Assembly (NCBI GenBank): GCA_050950025.1
Contig: JBMNGW010000011.1
Location: forward strand, 24,031-88,030
Source: JBMNGW01 sp050950025
GTDB taxonomy: Bacteria; Spirochaetota; Spirochaetia; Sphaerochaetales; Sphaerochaetaceae
DNA: 64,000 bases
Direction of reading: 5' to 3'
Shown here: positions 48,166-56,127 of the stretch, in pieces
Numbering within the stretch: position 1 is the stretch's first letter
Layout of the letters: every line of letters starts with the position of its first letter
Notes under the pieces: generated by a model
What the model was told of the DNA's origin: nothing
Databases searched by the model: none
The model's input: only the letters and a program-made list of their open reading frames with translations
Program-made: the position numbers and the translations under genes

Positions 48166-49455
48166 TTACGCTGCTACTGCTGTTTTAAATACCAATCCGG
48201 GCAACCATAAGCTGAGTTGCGGGAAGATAATTAAGAGAATTGTCACTAAAATCATAATAAGGACGAATACCCAAGAGCCTCTGATTACTTCCGGCATGGT
48301 GGCAGGACCTATTTTCATTGTTGTGAATAAACAGAGCCCAAATGGCGGTGTTACAAATCCTATTTGCGCCATCATAATGGCAATGATGCCAAAGTGGATA
48401 AGATCAATGTTGTAATAGCCAAGAACATTGACCAACAGGGGCCCTAATATGACAACTACGGTAATAACGTTTGTAAAGCACCCCACAATAAAGAACATCA
48501 CACAAAGCAGTATCCAAAGCAAAGCAGTGCTTGAGATATGGTTTGTTATAACGCTGTACAGAAGATCAGGAAGCTTTGCTGTAGTCATGTACCATACAAA
48601 CACCTGTGCCGTAGCAACTGTTATCGTCAATGTTGCTGCGCTGACAGTAGATTTACTCATAAAGGAAAATAGTTCTTTAAAAGAGTAAGAACGGTAGATA
48701 AACAATTCTACAATGAGGACATACACTACTGAAATAATTGCCGCTTCGGTGGGTGTGGCTAAGCCAGAATAGATACCTCCTAAGATTATCACGGGAAAAA
48801 GGAGGGCCCAAAAGCTGTCTGCTAAAATCTTCAACTTCCCTCTCCAAGGCGTTCCTTCTCCTCTTGGAAGTTTATGCTTTACAGCATACCAAACTACATA
48901 GGCACTCATTGCAAGTGCGGTAATAACGCCGGGAATGAAGCCTGCTGTAAAAAGAGCACCCGCAGAGATGTTCATTGCCACTGCCTGTTGCAACATCGGA
49001 ATAGAAGGAGGAATCATTACCCCAACTGTTCCTGCAACAGTTATGATTCCAAGGACCAGAACTTTAGGATATCCATTTTCTAAGAGTTTTGGCATTATGA
49101 GTGCCCCAATTGCCACAACACATGCAATTGCAGAACCGGTAATAGCACCAAATAAAACGCTAGCAAAAACCGTTGCAACACCTAAGCCTCCAGGCAGGCG
49201 ACCTAAAAAACAATTTACAGAGGCTACAATTTTTTCGGAGGTCTTCCCTTTAGCAGCTATATCACCCGATATGATAAAAAAGGGTACAGCCAACAATAAA
49301 AAACTATTACTACCAAGGAACAATTGCTGGGCAAGAATCGTACCGTTTTTTCCAGCTAGTAATACTCCAGCTGCGGCAGATCCTAGAACGACATGTGCGA
49401 CGGGCACACCTATAACCAACAGTACGAAGAAGAGAGATAATACGGTCGTAATCAT
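48166..49455 (-). CDS. dctM: TRAP transporter large permease DctM
   Basis: 429 residues, about 12 transmembrane helices, the sodium-coupled transport subunit. Typical DctM motifs: FFVLLVIGVPVAHVVLGSAA, FFIISGDIAAKG, FASVLFGAITGSAIACVVA, IPPSIPMLQQAVA, YSGLATPTEAAIISVVY and MAQIGFVTPPFGLCLF. The ATG overlaps the dctQ stop (ATGA). The gene is intact. Confidence 0.95.
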   Translation of the reverse strand: MITTVLSLFFVLLVIGVPVAHVVLGSAAAGVLLAGKNGTILAQQLFLGSNSFLLLAVPFFIISGDIAAKGKTSEKIVASVNCFLGRLPGGLGVATVFASVLFGAITGSAIACVVAIGALIMPKLLENGYPKVLVLGIITVAGTVGVMIPPSIPMLQQAVAMNISAGALFTAGFIPGVITALAMSAYVVWYAVKHKLPRGEGTPWRGKLKILADSFWALLFPVIILGGIYSGLATPTEAAIISVVYVLIVELFIYRSYSFKELFSFMSKSTVSAATLTITVATAQVFVWYMTTAKLPDLLYSVITNHISSTALLWILLCVMFFIVGCFTNVITVVVILGPLLVNVLGYYNIDLIHFGIIAIMMAQIGFVTPPFGLCLFTTMKIGPATMPEVIRGSWVFVLIMILVTILLIIFPQLSLWLPGLVFKTAVAA

Positions 49456-50071
49456 TCCACAGGCCCTCCATGTTTTTCTTCTTGAGCTTTTTTGCGAGCC
49501 TCTTCTTCTGCTAACGTTGCAGCAATCTGGGCTTCTTGTTCAGAGATGATTATTTCGCCTCGGTTGGCATCTCCAATTGATTTGAGCGTTTGGATAAAAT
49601 AACGCCAGCCCATGGTTAGAATCGCATACGTAACAAACACCCATACAGGCCACATCGGAAAATCGATAGATTCTATTTTCCTATTCATGGCAATAAGCCT
49701 TCCGGTCCATTTATAGGCATACACTCCAAGATAAATGTAAAGAACTGCACAAATTAAATAGCCAAATGCTCGAAGAATATGGCCTGCTCGCATGGGAAGG
49801 GCTGTTACTAGGGTGTCCATAACCATATGACCTTGATGTTTAACTGCAATACTACAGCCCATCAACGTTGTAACAACCAACATGTAACGAGAGAATTCCT
49901 CGCTCCAAGTTAAGCCTTGGATTTTAAATGCTCGAAGGGTCAAATTATAGACAACTATTACGCCAACAACGAGAGTAAGGATAGTAATAAAATATCCTCT
50001 ACTTTCGCCACTTTGTCGCTGAACGTGTCATAGGAGCGCATAAAAGACCTTGCTTTACTACCTTCATTCAT
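49452..50071 (-). pseudogene. dctQ: TRAP transporter small permease DctQ with early frameshift
   Basis: The body (from TTG 49943) encodes helices 2-4 of DctQ: LTWSEEFSRYMLVVTTLMGC, SIAVKHQGHMVMDTLVTALP, RAGHILRAFGYLICAVLYIY and WPVWVFVTYAILTMGWRY. Upstream, ATG 50071 with GGAGG begins MNEGSKARSFMRSYDTFSDK, VAKVEDILLLSLLSLLA, then stops at TAA 49960. The other frame runs through the same place as VVGVIVVYNLTLRAFKI, the normal end of helix 1, without a start codon. A one-base shift between about 49960 and 49990 joins them. So dctQ is broken by one indel, or carries a sequence error. It ends in a charged tail (EEARKKAQEEKHGG). Confidence 0.8.
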
Positions 50072-50158
50072 ATCTATTTCCTCCTGTAACTATGAGCAAG
50101 GATACGGCGGTCATAAAATTCCCTCTGCAGATATCAGAGGGAATTCCAAATTAGTGAC

Positions 50159-51568
50159 TTAGTTGAAAGCAAGCAATTCAGCCACGGGGCGCATATTTTC
50201 AACTTTTTCAAGATTTACAATTGCATCTACAAATGCATCAGCTTTCTCTTTATTCAAGAATGGTTTAGTGAATTTTTTGAAATTGTCTATGCACTCTTGC
50301 AAAGTGAAATTATTGCGCGGATGTCCTTTTGGATAGCGCAACACATCTTTGTAGACAGTGCCATCATTCAATTCTACTTCGACTACAACTTCGGGAAATT
50401 CTCCAGTGCCCATAAAATTCACAAAGTGATCATACGTTATGACAAATTCACCTGGATAACTAAACTTTTTAGTAAAAGCAATTAGCTCTTCCGAATTTCT
50501 CATTTCCTCAGTAAACCAAGGTAATCCCGGGTCATCCGGTTTCATAAGAAAAGCGGTACAGCAGTAAGCGATGTTAAACATTGCATCTATCATACCTCGA
50601 GCACTTGCAGCGTAATCTGCAACCAGAATGTTTGCAGGAGGACTTACTCGAATAGCTTTAACATCGTCCATGGTAAATTTATGTTTGTAATATAGATTGG
50701 CAAGCCCATCGACCGGAGCCTCAACCCAGATATTAACGGGCCAGTGTTTCATAACAATCTCATTGGTGTACCAATCTTTTTTCCAATTCTTGGTATACCA
50801 TTCTGTGCGATGACGATCAGAAATCATTTTCCACAGCCCATTCCAATCATCAAAAGCACCATAACAATTATCAAATCCAGCATCAGTAATCATAGCAGCT
50901 TCAACACCATTTCTTGAAGCAATCCCCTGACCGTAGTGCCAAATATCGGACATGTTGTTGATATGAGCATGCTTATTGGTCGGTACTTGCATATGATAGG
51001 AAGCTGCTCCAAAAACTTGCTCAAACTTCTTGGGATCCTTATCCAAGCCCATCGCTTTTGCAGCTGCAATGGCTGATGCCAGTATAGAAACGCTCAATAA
51101 AGGAAAGCGAAACCCATCGTTTACATAGTCGCGAGTCGGCTGCATTGCCATACCTGCGCGTGTGTATCCTTCAATAGCAGCAACAAAATTTAAAATATAG
51201 TCTTTACCACTTTTTTGATCTCTTTCAGCAAAACCGAGGGCTACTGGAATAGTGCAAGGAGTTGGGTGACCAATCCAAGAACAATCTTCCCAATCAAGGA
51301 TATCGGTCATCGTTCCATTGGCAAAACATGCATTTTCAATAGGAACTTTCTTGCCATCTGAACACCAAACCGTTGCTTCTTCCACCCCTCCCCTACTTTG
51401 CACTAACTCAATGCTTCTTTGGCATTGTTCTGTTAATGCAGAAGCAATGGATACCCCAACGACGTGCAGGGTAAGTTTTTTCACTTGTTCTACAACGTCT
51501 GCAGGAATATCTTCATATTTCAAGTCACATAAAAGTTCGGTTAGTTGTGCAGTATAAGACTTATCCAT
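50159..51568 (-). CDS. MmgE/PrpD family protein
   Basis: 469 residues from ATG 51568 (AGGAG 7 bases upstream). Family members include 2-methylcitrate dehydratase, cis-aconitate decarboxylase and iminodisuccinate epimerase, which act on polycarboxylates without cofactors. Recognisable segments: YEDIPADVVEQVKKLTLHVV near the N-terminus, FANGTMTDILDWEDCSWIGH then PTPCTIPVALGFAE, VAAIEGYTRAGMAM and the C-terminal VVVEVELNDGTVYKDVLRYP. The gene looks intact and is cytoplasmic. Next to a TRAP importer it probably handles the imported acid; which acid cannot be read from the sequence. Confidence 0.85.
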   Translation of the reverse strand: MDKSYTAQLTELLCDLKYEDIPADVVEQVKKLTLHVVGVSIASALTEQCQRSIELVQSRGGVEEATVWCSDGKKVPIENACFANGTMTDILDWEDCSWIGHPTPCTIPVALGFAERDQKSGKDYILNFVAAIEGYTRAGMAMQPTRDYVNDGFRFPLLSVSILASAIAAAKAMGLDKDPKKFEQVFGAASYHMQVPTNKHAHINNMSDIWHYGQGIASRNGVEAAMITDAGFDNCYGAFDDWNGLWKMISDRHRTEWYTKNWKKDWYTNEIVMKHWPVNIWVEAPVDGLANLYYKHKFTMDDVKAIRVSPPANILVADYAASARGMIDAMFNIAYCCTAFLMKPDDPGLPWFTEEMRNSEELIAFTKKFSYPGEFVITYDHFVNFMGTGEFPEVVVEVELNDGTVYKDVLRYPKGHPRNNFTLQECIDNFKKFTKPFLNKEKADAFVDAIVNLEKVENMRPVAELLAFN

Positions 51569-51893
51569 AATTCGTCTCCTTTTTTTAATAACTCGCCCCA
51601 AGCTTATTTCTTATGAACATAAACGTTATGGTTAAACGCCACAAAGTACGTTCTGTGCGTTATTTTCCCAGATTGGACAACTGGCACCTTCATCTCAAAT
51701 TTCTCATATCTAAGATTTCTGATAAATTGTCCCACCGTTATTTTCAAACTGATGAAATCATGGTGATGAAAATGCCATTTTTCCCTTTTATGTAGATAAG
51801 ATTTGTCTCCTCAGGAAGTTTTAGTGTAGAGGCACCTCTTATAGGAGGCACCTCTACTTTTCAGTAATTACTTAAAACCCATTAAACCAGCAA
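51569..51893. other. Spacer between dctP and the MmgE gene with an imperfect hairpin
   Basis: 325 bases without a gene. At 51826-51857 an imperfect inverted repeat, GTAGAGG arms enclosing a direct repeat of GAGGCACCTC-like sequence, can fold on either strand. The minus-strand U-tract is poor, so it may lower read-through or stabilise the dctP message rather than terminate fully. Binding-protein genes of transporters are often expressed above the rest by such elements. Confidence 0.5.
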
Positions 51894-52973
51894 TTATTTA
51901 TTGCGATAGGCTTTCAATGAGTCTTGCAAAGCATTCCATACCGTCATGTTCACTTTTGCATGTTTATCCCAAACAGGAGCCACTGCATTTCTCATCTTCT
52001 CAACTTCAGCTTTAGGGATATCGGAGTAACGGGTAATCTTTACTCCTGTCTCCTCTATCATCTTAAAGACTTCTTCATCCATATCGGTCTGATCAGCCAT
52101 CCCCAGCTTTTGTGCTTCTGTAACTGCCTTCATGAAAACCTGCCGGTCAGCTTCTGTAAATTTCTTGTTCCAGCAATCCTCAGAAACAATTAAGTTAATT
52201 GTCTGGAAGAAAAGGCGTACTTCAGATGAGAATCGTTCAACTTCATAAAACTTATAATTGTAAAAGAACGGCAGAGAGAGGTCTTCTCCATCTACTGCTC
52301 CCTGTTGCAATGCCGCATACAGCTCCCCAAATGCAATACTTGCCGTAGAGGCTCCCAAGGCCGAATACGAATCTGTGTAAATAACTCCAGGCTGGACTCG
52401 GAAAGTAACGTTTCTAAAATCATTGATACTCTTGATTTCATGCTTGCGGTTCGCTAAGGCTCGGAACACCCCATTCACCGGTCCAATAAACTTGAATAAA
52501 CCATAATTATCAACCGCTTTAACAAGTTCTTTCTGGTATGAAGTCCCAGACTCAAGACCAGCTACTGCCATAAATTCTTCTGAACTTTCAAACAAGAAGG
52601 GCAATAACGACATGCTCACTTCCGGAGTAACTGCTGAGAATGTCCCCTCAGATAGCATCGCTACATCCAAGTCCCCGCTGATTATTTGATCAAGCATGTC
52701 GGGTTCTCCTCCCAACTGACCATTAGGATAATAATCAAACGTAATCATTCCATCAGAGTACTTCTCTACAAGCTCCATCATGTAGGTCGCAAATGGTCGC
52801 TGGTTGTCAAAATGACTGTCATTACCAAGCTTACCAAATGAAATCTTTAGCGGAGTCGTTCGTACTCCATCTGAACCAACTCCCTGCTCTTTGCCGCCTC
52901 CTGCAAAAAGTGCTTGGCTACCTATCAACACCACAGATAGCACCACAATTGCTATTTTGCAAATTCTCTTCAT
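51894..52973 (-). CDS. dctP: TRAP transporter substrate-binding protein DctP
   Basis: 359 residues from ATG 52973, with GGAGGAGAGG immediately upstream; the longer frame to 53039 lacks a site. The signal peptide spans about 1-24 (KIAIVVLSVVLIGSQALFAGG). The mature protein is a DctP-family solute receptor: FATYMMELVEKYSDGMITFD, YPNGQLGGEPDMLDQIISGD, FRVQPGVIYTDSYSALGAS, GELYAALQQGAVDGEDLSLP and VSEDCWNKKFTEADRQVF. The Arg in FRVQPG and the segment after it normally bind the carboxylate of an organic acid. A near-identical broken copy lies at 41479-42076. Confidence 0.94.
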   Translation of the reverse strand: MKRICKIAIVVLSVVLIGSQALFAGGGKEQGVGSDGVRTTPLKISFGKLGNDSHFDNQRPFATYMMELVEKYSDGMITFDYYPNGQLGGEPDMLDQIISGDLDVAMLSEGTFSAVTPEVSMSLLPFLFESSEEFMAVAGLESGTSYQKELVKAVDNYGLFKFIGPVNGVFRALANRKHEIKSINDFRNVTFRVQPGVIYTDSYSALGASTASIAFGELYAALQQGAVDGEDLSLPFFYNYKFYEVERFSSEVRLFFQTINLIVSEDCWNKKFTEADRQVFMKAVTEAQKLGMADQTDMDEEVFKMIEETGVKITRYSDIPKAEVEKMRNAVAPVWDKHAKVNMTVWNALQDSLKAYRNK

Positions 52974-53138
52974 CCTCTCCTCCCTTTTCTCTTTTAACAA
53001 TAACCTAACGGTTACTTTTATTTCATAGCCGCTCTTCATTAGTCGGCTATATAGTGCAATACACTTAACGAAGCTTTAAACATGTGCCTGTTTTGCGAGC
53101 TAGGTTCTATTTCCTTTCTCAAAATCACAAACCTCATG

Positions 53139-53152
53139 TTTAATATATTAAA
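53139..53152. promoter_or_regulatory. Palindromic operator, copy 2
   Basis: TTTAATATATTAAA, identical to the site at 43258-43271 and the same 40 bases below the -10 of its promoter. The surrounding 60 bases also resemble the glyoxalase promoter region (TAAA-TTATAT-TTAA-TAAAAATT). I infer a shared regulator. Confidence 0.6.
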
Positions 53153-53191
53153 TATATATGCCTCTAAAAATTTTTACTTAAATATAATTTT

Positions 53192-53220
53192 AGGGTAGTG
53201 CTGATTTTTAGATCTGTCAA
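53192..53220 (-). promoter_or_regulatory. Promoter of the dctP operon
   Basis: Minus strand: perfect -35 TTGACA (53220-53215), 17-base spacer, -10 TACCCT (53197-53192), weaker than the paralogous one before the glyoxalase gene (TATCAT). The leader to dctP is about 215 bases. Confidence 0.6.
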
Positions 53221-53286
53221 CATTTATTTTGTCGGCTGAACAGTGCAAATGAGGTTTTCTCGATATTCTGGGAATGAAAAAGTATA

Positions 53287-53335
53287 GAAAAGCCCCCTTC
53301 ACCCCGTTTCGGTTAAGACGTGGGAGAAGAGGGCT
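53287..53335 (-). terminator. Terminator after tRNA-Met
   Basis: Minus strand: AGCCCTCTTCTCCC, a loop of about 16 bases, GGGGTGAAGGGGGCT, then TTTTC. A long stem with minor mismatches starts 4 bases past the tRNA end and insulates the tRNA from the dctP promoter. Confidence 0.75.
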
Positions 53336-53338
53336 GTT

Positions 53339-53411
53339 TAGCGGCGAAGGGACTCGGACCCCTGACCGAACGGATATGAGCCGTTTGCTCTACCAACTGA
53401 GCTACGCCGCC
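53339..53411 (-). tRNA. tRNA-Met (anticodon CAT)
   Basis: A 73-base cloverleaf: acceptor GGCGGCG/CGCCGCT, anticodon stem-loop ACGGCTCATATCCGT, T-arm with GGGTCCGAGTCCC. The C1-A72 pair of initiator tRNA is absent, so it is elongator Met; tRNA-Ile2 (CAT, lysidine) cannot be excluded. CCA is not encoded. Its 3' end faces the accessory island. Confidence 0.88.
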
Positions 53412-53438
53412 GTGTGTGAGCTTCTCACAACAGGCGCT

Positions 53439-53467
53439 ACTATACTTATGAATACTGATAATGTCAA
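53439..53467 (-). promoter_or_regulatory. Promoter of tRNA-Met
   Basis: Minus strand: perfect -35 TTGACA (53467-53462), 17-base spacer, -10 TATAGT (53444-53439), 27 bases before the tRNA. Confidence 0.8.
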
Positions 53468-53532
53468 GGCTGCTAATTCAGCGAATGCGTTTAAAATATA
53501 GCAGGTTTGCTCGTGCTAAAGTAGTGGAGGGT

Positions 53533-53991
53533 TTACTGAATTTTCTCTTTTTGGCGTAGATTAACTATCTTCCAGGTCCCTTCTTCATCTCTTTGCCATG
53601 TGAGTTCTAAAAAGATATTTTCTTGCCCTTCTGTGGCCACAAGCAGGGGGACAACTACATAGGATTTAGTTTGAACTGGTTTTCCTAGTATTACAGAAGC
53701 CGGTAAAATTCGAGCTAAAAGTGAATCGTACGTTTTATTAATAAGGGAAACAGAATCCTTAGCGACATACTGTTCGTACCATTGAAGAGTATAAAATGAG
53801 CTAAAGGCCCGATAGGTCATTTCTACCGCCTCAGTAGAAGTGTGTAGCGGATCTTCTGTTTGCCCTACCCCTTGAACAATAGGTTGTACTCCGACAAACG
53901 GCAGTGATGTAAAGGCTTCCGAGCGGGTATTAAAGGCAAAGAGAGAAAAACTCAGTAGAAGAAGCAGCACAGTACAGCCAATCTTTTGCAT
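53533..53991 (-). CDS. Secreted hypothetical protein
   Basis: 152 residues from ATG 53991. There is an N-terminal signal peptide (about 1-20, VLLLLLSFSLFAF) without a lipobox cysteine. The mature part is about 130 residues of mixed alpha/beta with YRAFSSFYTLQWYEQYVAKD and the C-terminal LELTWQRDEEGTWKIVNLRQ, which resembles the end of NTF2-like/DUF4864 folds that report on a small periplasmic domain. I do not recognise the family. It is divergent from the HD gene. Confidence 0.65.
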   Translation of the reverse strand: MQKIGCTVLLLLLSFSLFAFNTRSEAFTSLPFVGVQPIVQGVGQTEDPLHTSTEAVEMTYRAFSSFYTLQWYEQYVAKDSVSLINKTYDSLLARILPASVILGKPVQTKSYVVVPLLVATEGQENIFLELTWQRDEEGTWKIVNLRQKEKIQ

Positions 53992-54069
53992 GCGTTCAAT
54001 ATGAACCGAAGAGAAGAGATTTGTCAAACTTCTCTGGACAATGGGCACCTCTTTTTGTACGATAATGCG

Positions 54070-55302
54070 ATGGCTACACTGTTTTCGCACACTATTCGCG
54101 ACCCACTTTGGAAAGACATCCCCTTAAGTGAAGGGTTTAAAGCTCTTTATCAAAGTAGCGCCATGCAACATTTAAATGGAATTAAGCAATTGGGACCGGC
54201 CTATTTATTGTACCCAGGAGCAGTTCATTCACGTCTTAATCATAGTTTGGGAGTCTATCATGCCACCCGCTTAATACTTGAGGCTTTAGAAGGCTCTCAT
54301 CCATTACGCCCCAATGAAGTTAATGCCCTGCTAGCTGCGGCTCTTTTGCATGACATTGGCCATTTCCCCTATGCCCATGCTTTAAAAGATATCGTACGTG
54401 TTGATCATGAAACCTTAGCCGCTCGGATTCTTGAAAAAGATGAACAACTGCAGATGGTGTTGCAAGATAGCTTGGACGTAGAGAGTCAGGATGTGGCATC
54501 TATCATCGATACTTCCATCTCCGGTGCTACTGCTCCAATTCTCTTTAGCAGGAATATTCTTAGCGGCACCCTCGATCCCGACAAGCTCGATTATTTAAGC
54601 CGCGATGCCCTATTTTGTGGAATTCCATATGGCATTCAGGATGCTTCGTACATCATTCGCAACCTAAGCCTTTCGCCTGCAGGGCGCCTTAGTCTCCCTT
54701 TGGAAGCTATCGGTAGCATTCACGCACTTCTATTTGCCAAGCATTCGATGTACCGCACTGTCTACTGGCATCCGGTGACTCGCAGTGCCACTGCAATGAT
54801 AAAAAAAGCGGTGTTGCTGGGCTTTGAAGAGCAGTTGTTTAGCGAACAAGATTTGTATGGCTTAGACGATGCCTCTTTTGGTCAGTTAATGCGTACAGAA
54901 AACTCACTTAGTAAAGCATTATATGATCGAGTACAGGTAGGCCGACTCTTTAAACCGTTGATAAGTAAACCTTATTTAACGGGTCGCATGTATGCTGATT
55001 TTGCCCTACGCCAAGAGGCTGAAAAAGAAGTATGGGAGGCTCTGAGCCCCCATTTCCCCGATCTCCGCCTTTCAGATGTCATTGTCGATATTCCCGAAGA
55101 AATCTCATTTGAGGCCGATATTCCCCTCAAAACAGAGCAAGGATCATACATTCGCTTTGCCGAAGCTGACACTCTATTCTCTCCAACAGTCATTTCTTCA
55201 TTTGTTTCAAGCTTGCGCATGCTGCGCCTCTATGTCTCGCCAGAAGTGATTACCCCTTTCTCTGTCTCTCTTTGTAAAGGAGTGTTGCATCATTATGACT
55301 GA
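54070..55302 (+). CDS. HD-domain phosphohydrolase (YwfO/SAMHD1-like)
   Basis: 410 residues from ATG 54070; earlier in-frame starts (53986, 54001) overlap the divergent gene. Typical opening: IRDPLWKDIPLSEGFKALYQ and IKQLGPAYLLYPGAVHSRLN, with the HD motifs RLNHSLGVYHAT, LLHDIGHFPYAHAL and the distal Asp in GTLDPDKLDYLSRDAL. Relatives are dNTP triphosphohydrolases or nucleotide phosphohydrolases. It overlaps the ttcA-like gene by 8 bases. Confidence 0.87.
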   Translation: MATLFSHTIRDPLWKDIPLSEGFKALYQSSAMQHLNGIKQLGPAYLLYPGAVHSRLNHSLGVYHATRLILEALEGSHPLRPNEVNALLAAALLHDIGHFPYAHALKDIVRVDHETLAARILEKDEQLQMVLQDSLDVESQDVASIIDTSISGATAPILFSRNILSGTLDPDKLDYLSRDALFCGIPYGIQDASYIIRNLSLSPAGRLSLPLEAIGSIHALLFAKHSMYRTVYWHPVTRSATAMIKKAVLLGFEEQLFSEQDLYGLDDASFGQLMRTENSLSKALYDRVQVGRLFKPLISKPYLTGRMYADFALRQEAEKEVWEALSPHFPDLRLSDVIVDIPEEISFEADIPLKTEQGSYIRFAEADTLFSPTVISSFVSSLRMLRLYVSPEVITPFSVSLCKGVLHHYD

Positions 55303-56062
55303 AGTCCACCATTGGCAAGAATTGATTAACGGAAAAATCCCTCCTGCAGTCATGCGTTTTATTAAACTTACCGGCAAAGCGATTAACACCCATCAGATGA
55401 TTCGAGACGGTGATGCGGTGTTGCTCAGCGTTTCGGGAGGCAAAGACTCGTTGGCCTTAGCCTTGGCTTTATCGTTGCGCCTAAGATGGTTGCCGATTCG
55501 TTATTCGCTCAGTGCTTTGATGATTAACTGGATTGAGCACCCCATCGATGAGAATGCCAAAAAAGAACTGCAGACCTACTTTGATGCACTGAATATCCCA
55601 TTGCTCATTACGGATGAGCTGCAGTATCCGCAAAGTTTTAACGGAGAGTTCAACTGTTACTTGTGTTCTCGTAACCGGCGCCGCATCTTGTTCGAATATG
55701 CCGACAAGCATAATATCAGTCTCATTGCTATGGGGCACCATTTGGATGATTTAGTGGAAACGACACTACTTAATCTTGGTAGCAGGGGAACCTTTTCCAC
55801 AATGGCCCCGGTACAAGAATTTTTTAAAGGCAAGCTCCATATTATTCGCCCGATGATTGAAGTGCATGAACACACGTTAATTCATCTTAAACAGCAATGG
55901 CAATTGCCGGCAGTCAAACCCGTCTGCCCTCACGATCAAACCAACATTCGTTCGAAAATAAAACCTATCGTCAGAGATTTGGTGCGCATCGACCCCGATG
56001 CCCGCGAGCATATCTACAAAGCTCATCAATTCAATTATAGGATACACAATGAGCTTCATTGA
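55295..56062 (+). CDS. ttcA: TtcA-like tRNA 2-thiocytidine synthetase
   Basis: 255 residues. The PP-loop is LLSVSGGKDSLALALAL (about residues 43-59), with GEFNCYLCSRNRRRILFEYA (CxxC) and GHHLDDLVETTLLNL. TtcA uses ATP and a [4Fe-4S] cluster to thiolate C32 of some tRNAs. The two CxxC cysteines plus a third in PVCPHDQ could ligate the cluster. It follows the HD gene directly, with its end 65 bases before the barrel protein. Confidence 0.87.
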   Translation: MTEVHHWQELINGKIPPAVMRFIKLTGKAINTHQMIRDGDAVLLSVSGGKDSLALALALSLRLRWLPIRYSLSALMINWIEHPIDENAKKELQTYFDALNIPLLITDELQYPQSFNGEFNCYLCSRNRRRILFEYADKHNISLIAMGHHLDDLVETTLLNLGSRGTFSTMAPVQEFFKGKLHIIRPMIEVHEHTLIHLKQQWQLPAVKPVCPHDQTNIRSKIKPIVRDLVRIDPDAREHIYKAHQFNYRIHNELH

Positions 56063-56127
56063 GTCTGAATCGAACAGTGTTGCGAGGAAAGAACTTTTAC
56101 AGTAATGTATTGCTATGGAGTTGTAGA

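Larger units (their letters stand above)
53042..53249. repeat. Imperfect direct repeats flanking the dctP promoter region
   Basis: GTCGGCTATATAGTGCAA at 53042-53059 and GTCGGCTGAACAGTGCAA at 53231-53248 match at most positions. They bracket the dctP promoter and operator (190 bases apart). They may be target-site or duplication relics, or protein sites. The whole 52974-53286 stretch contains no gene. Confidence 0.45.

Noticed and set aside
51826..51857. Strong intrinsic terminator after dctP
   Set aside because: The stem is imperfect and the minus-strand tail has no U-run; it is kept only as an imperfect hairpin within the spacer entry.
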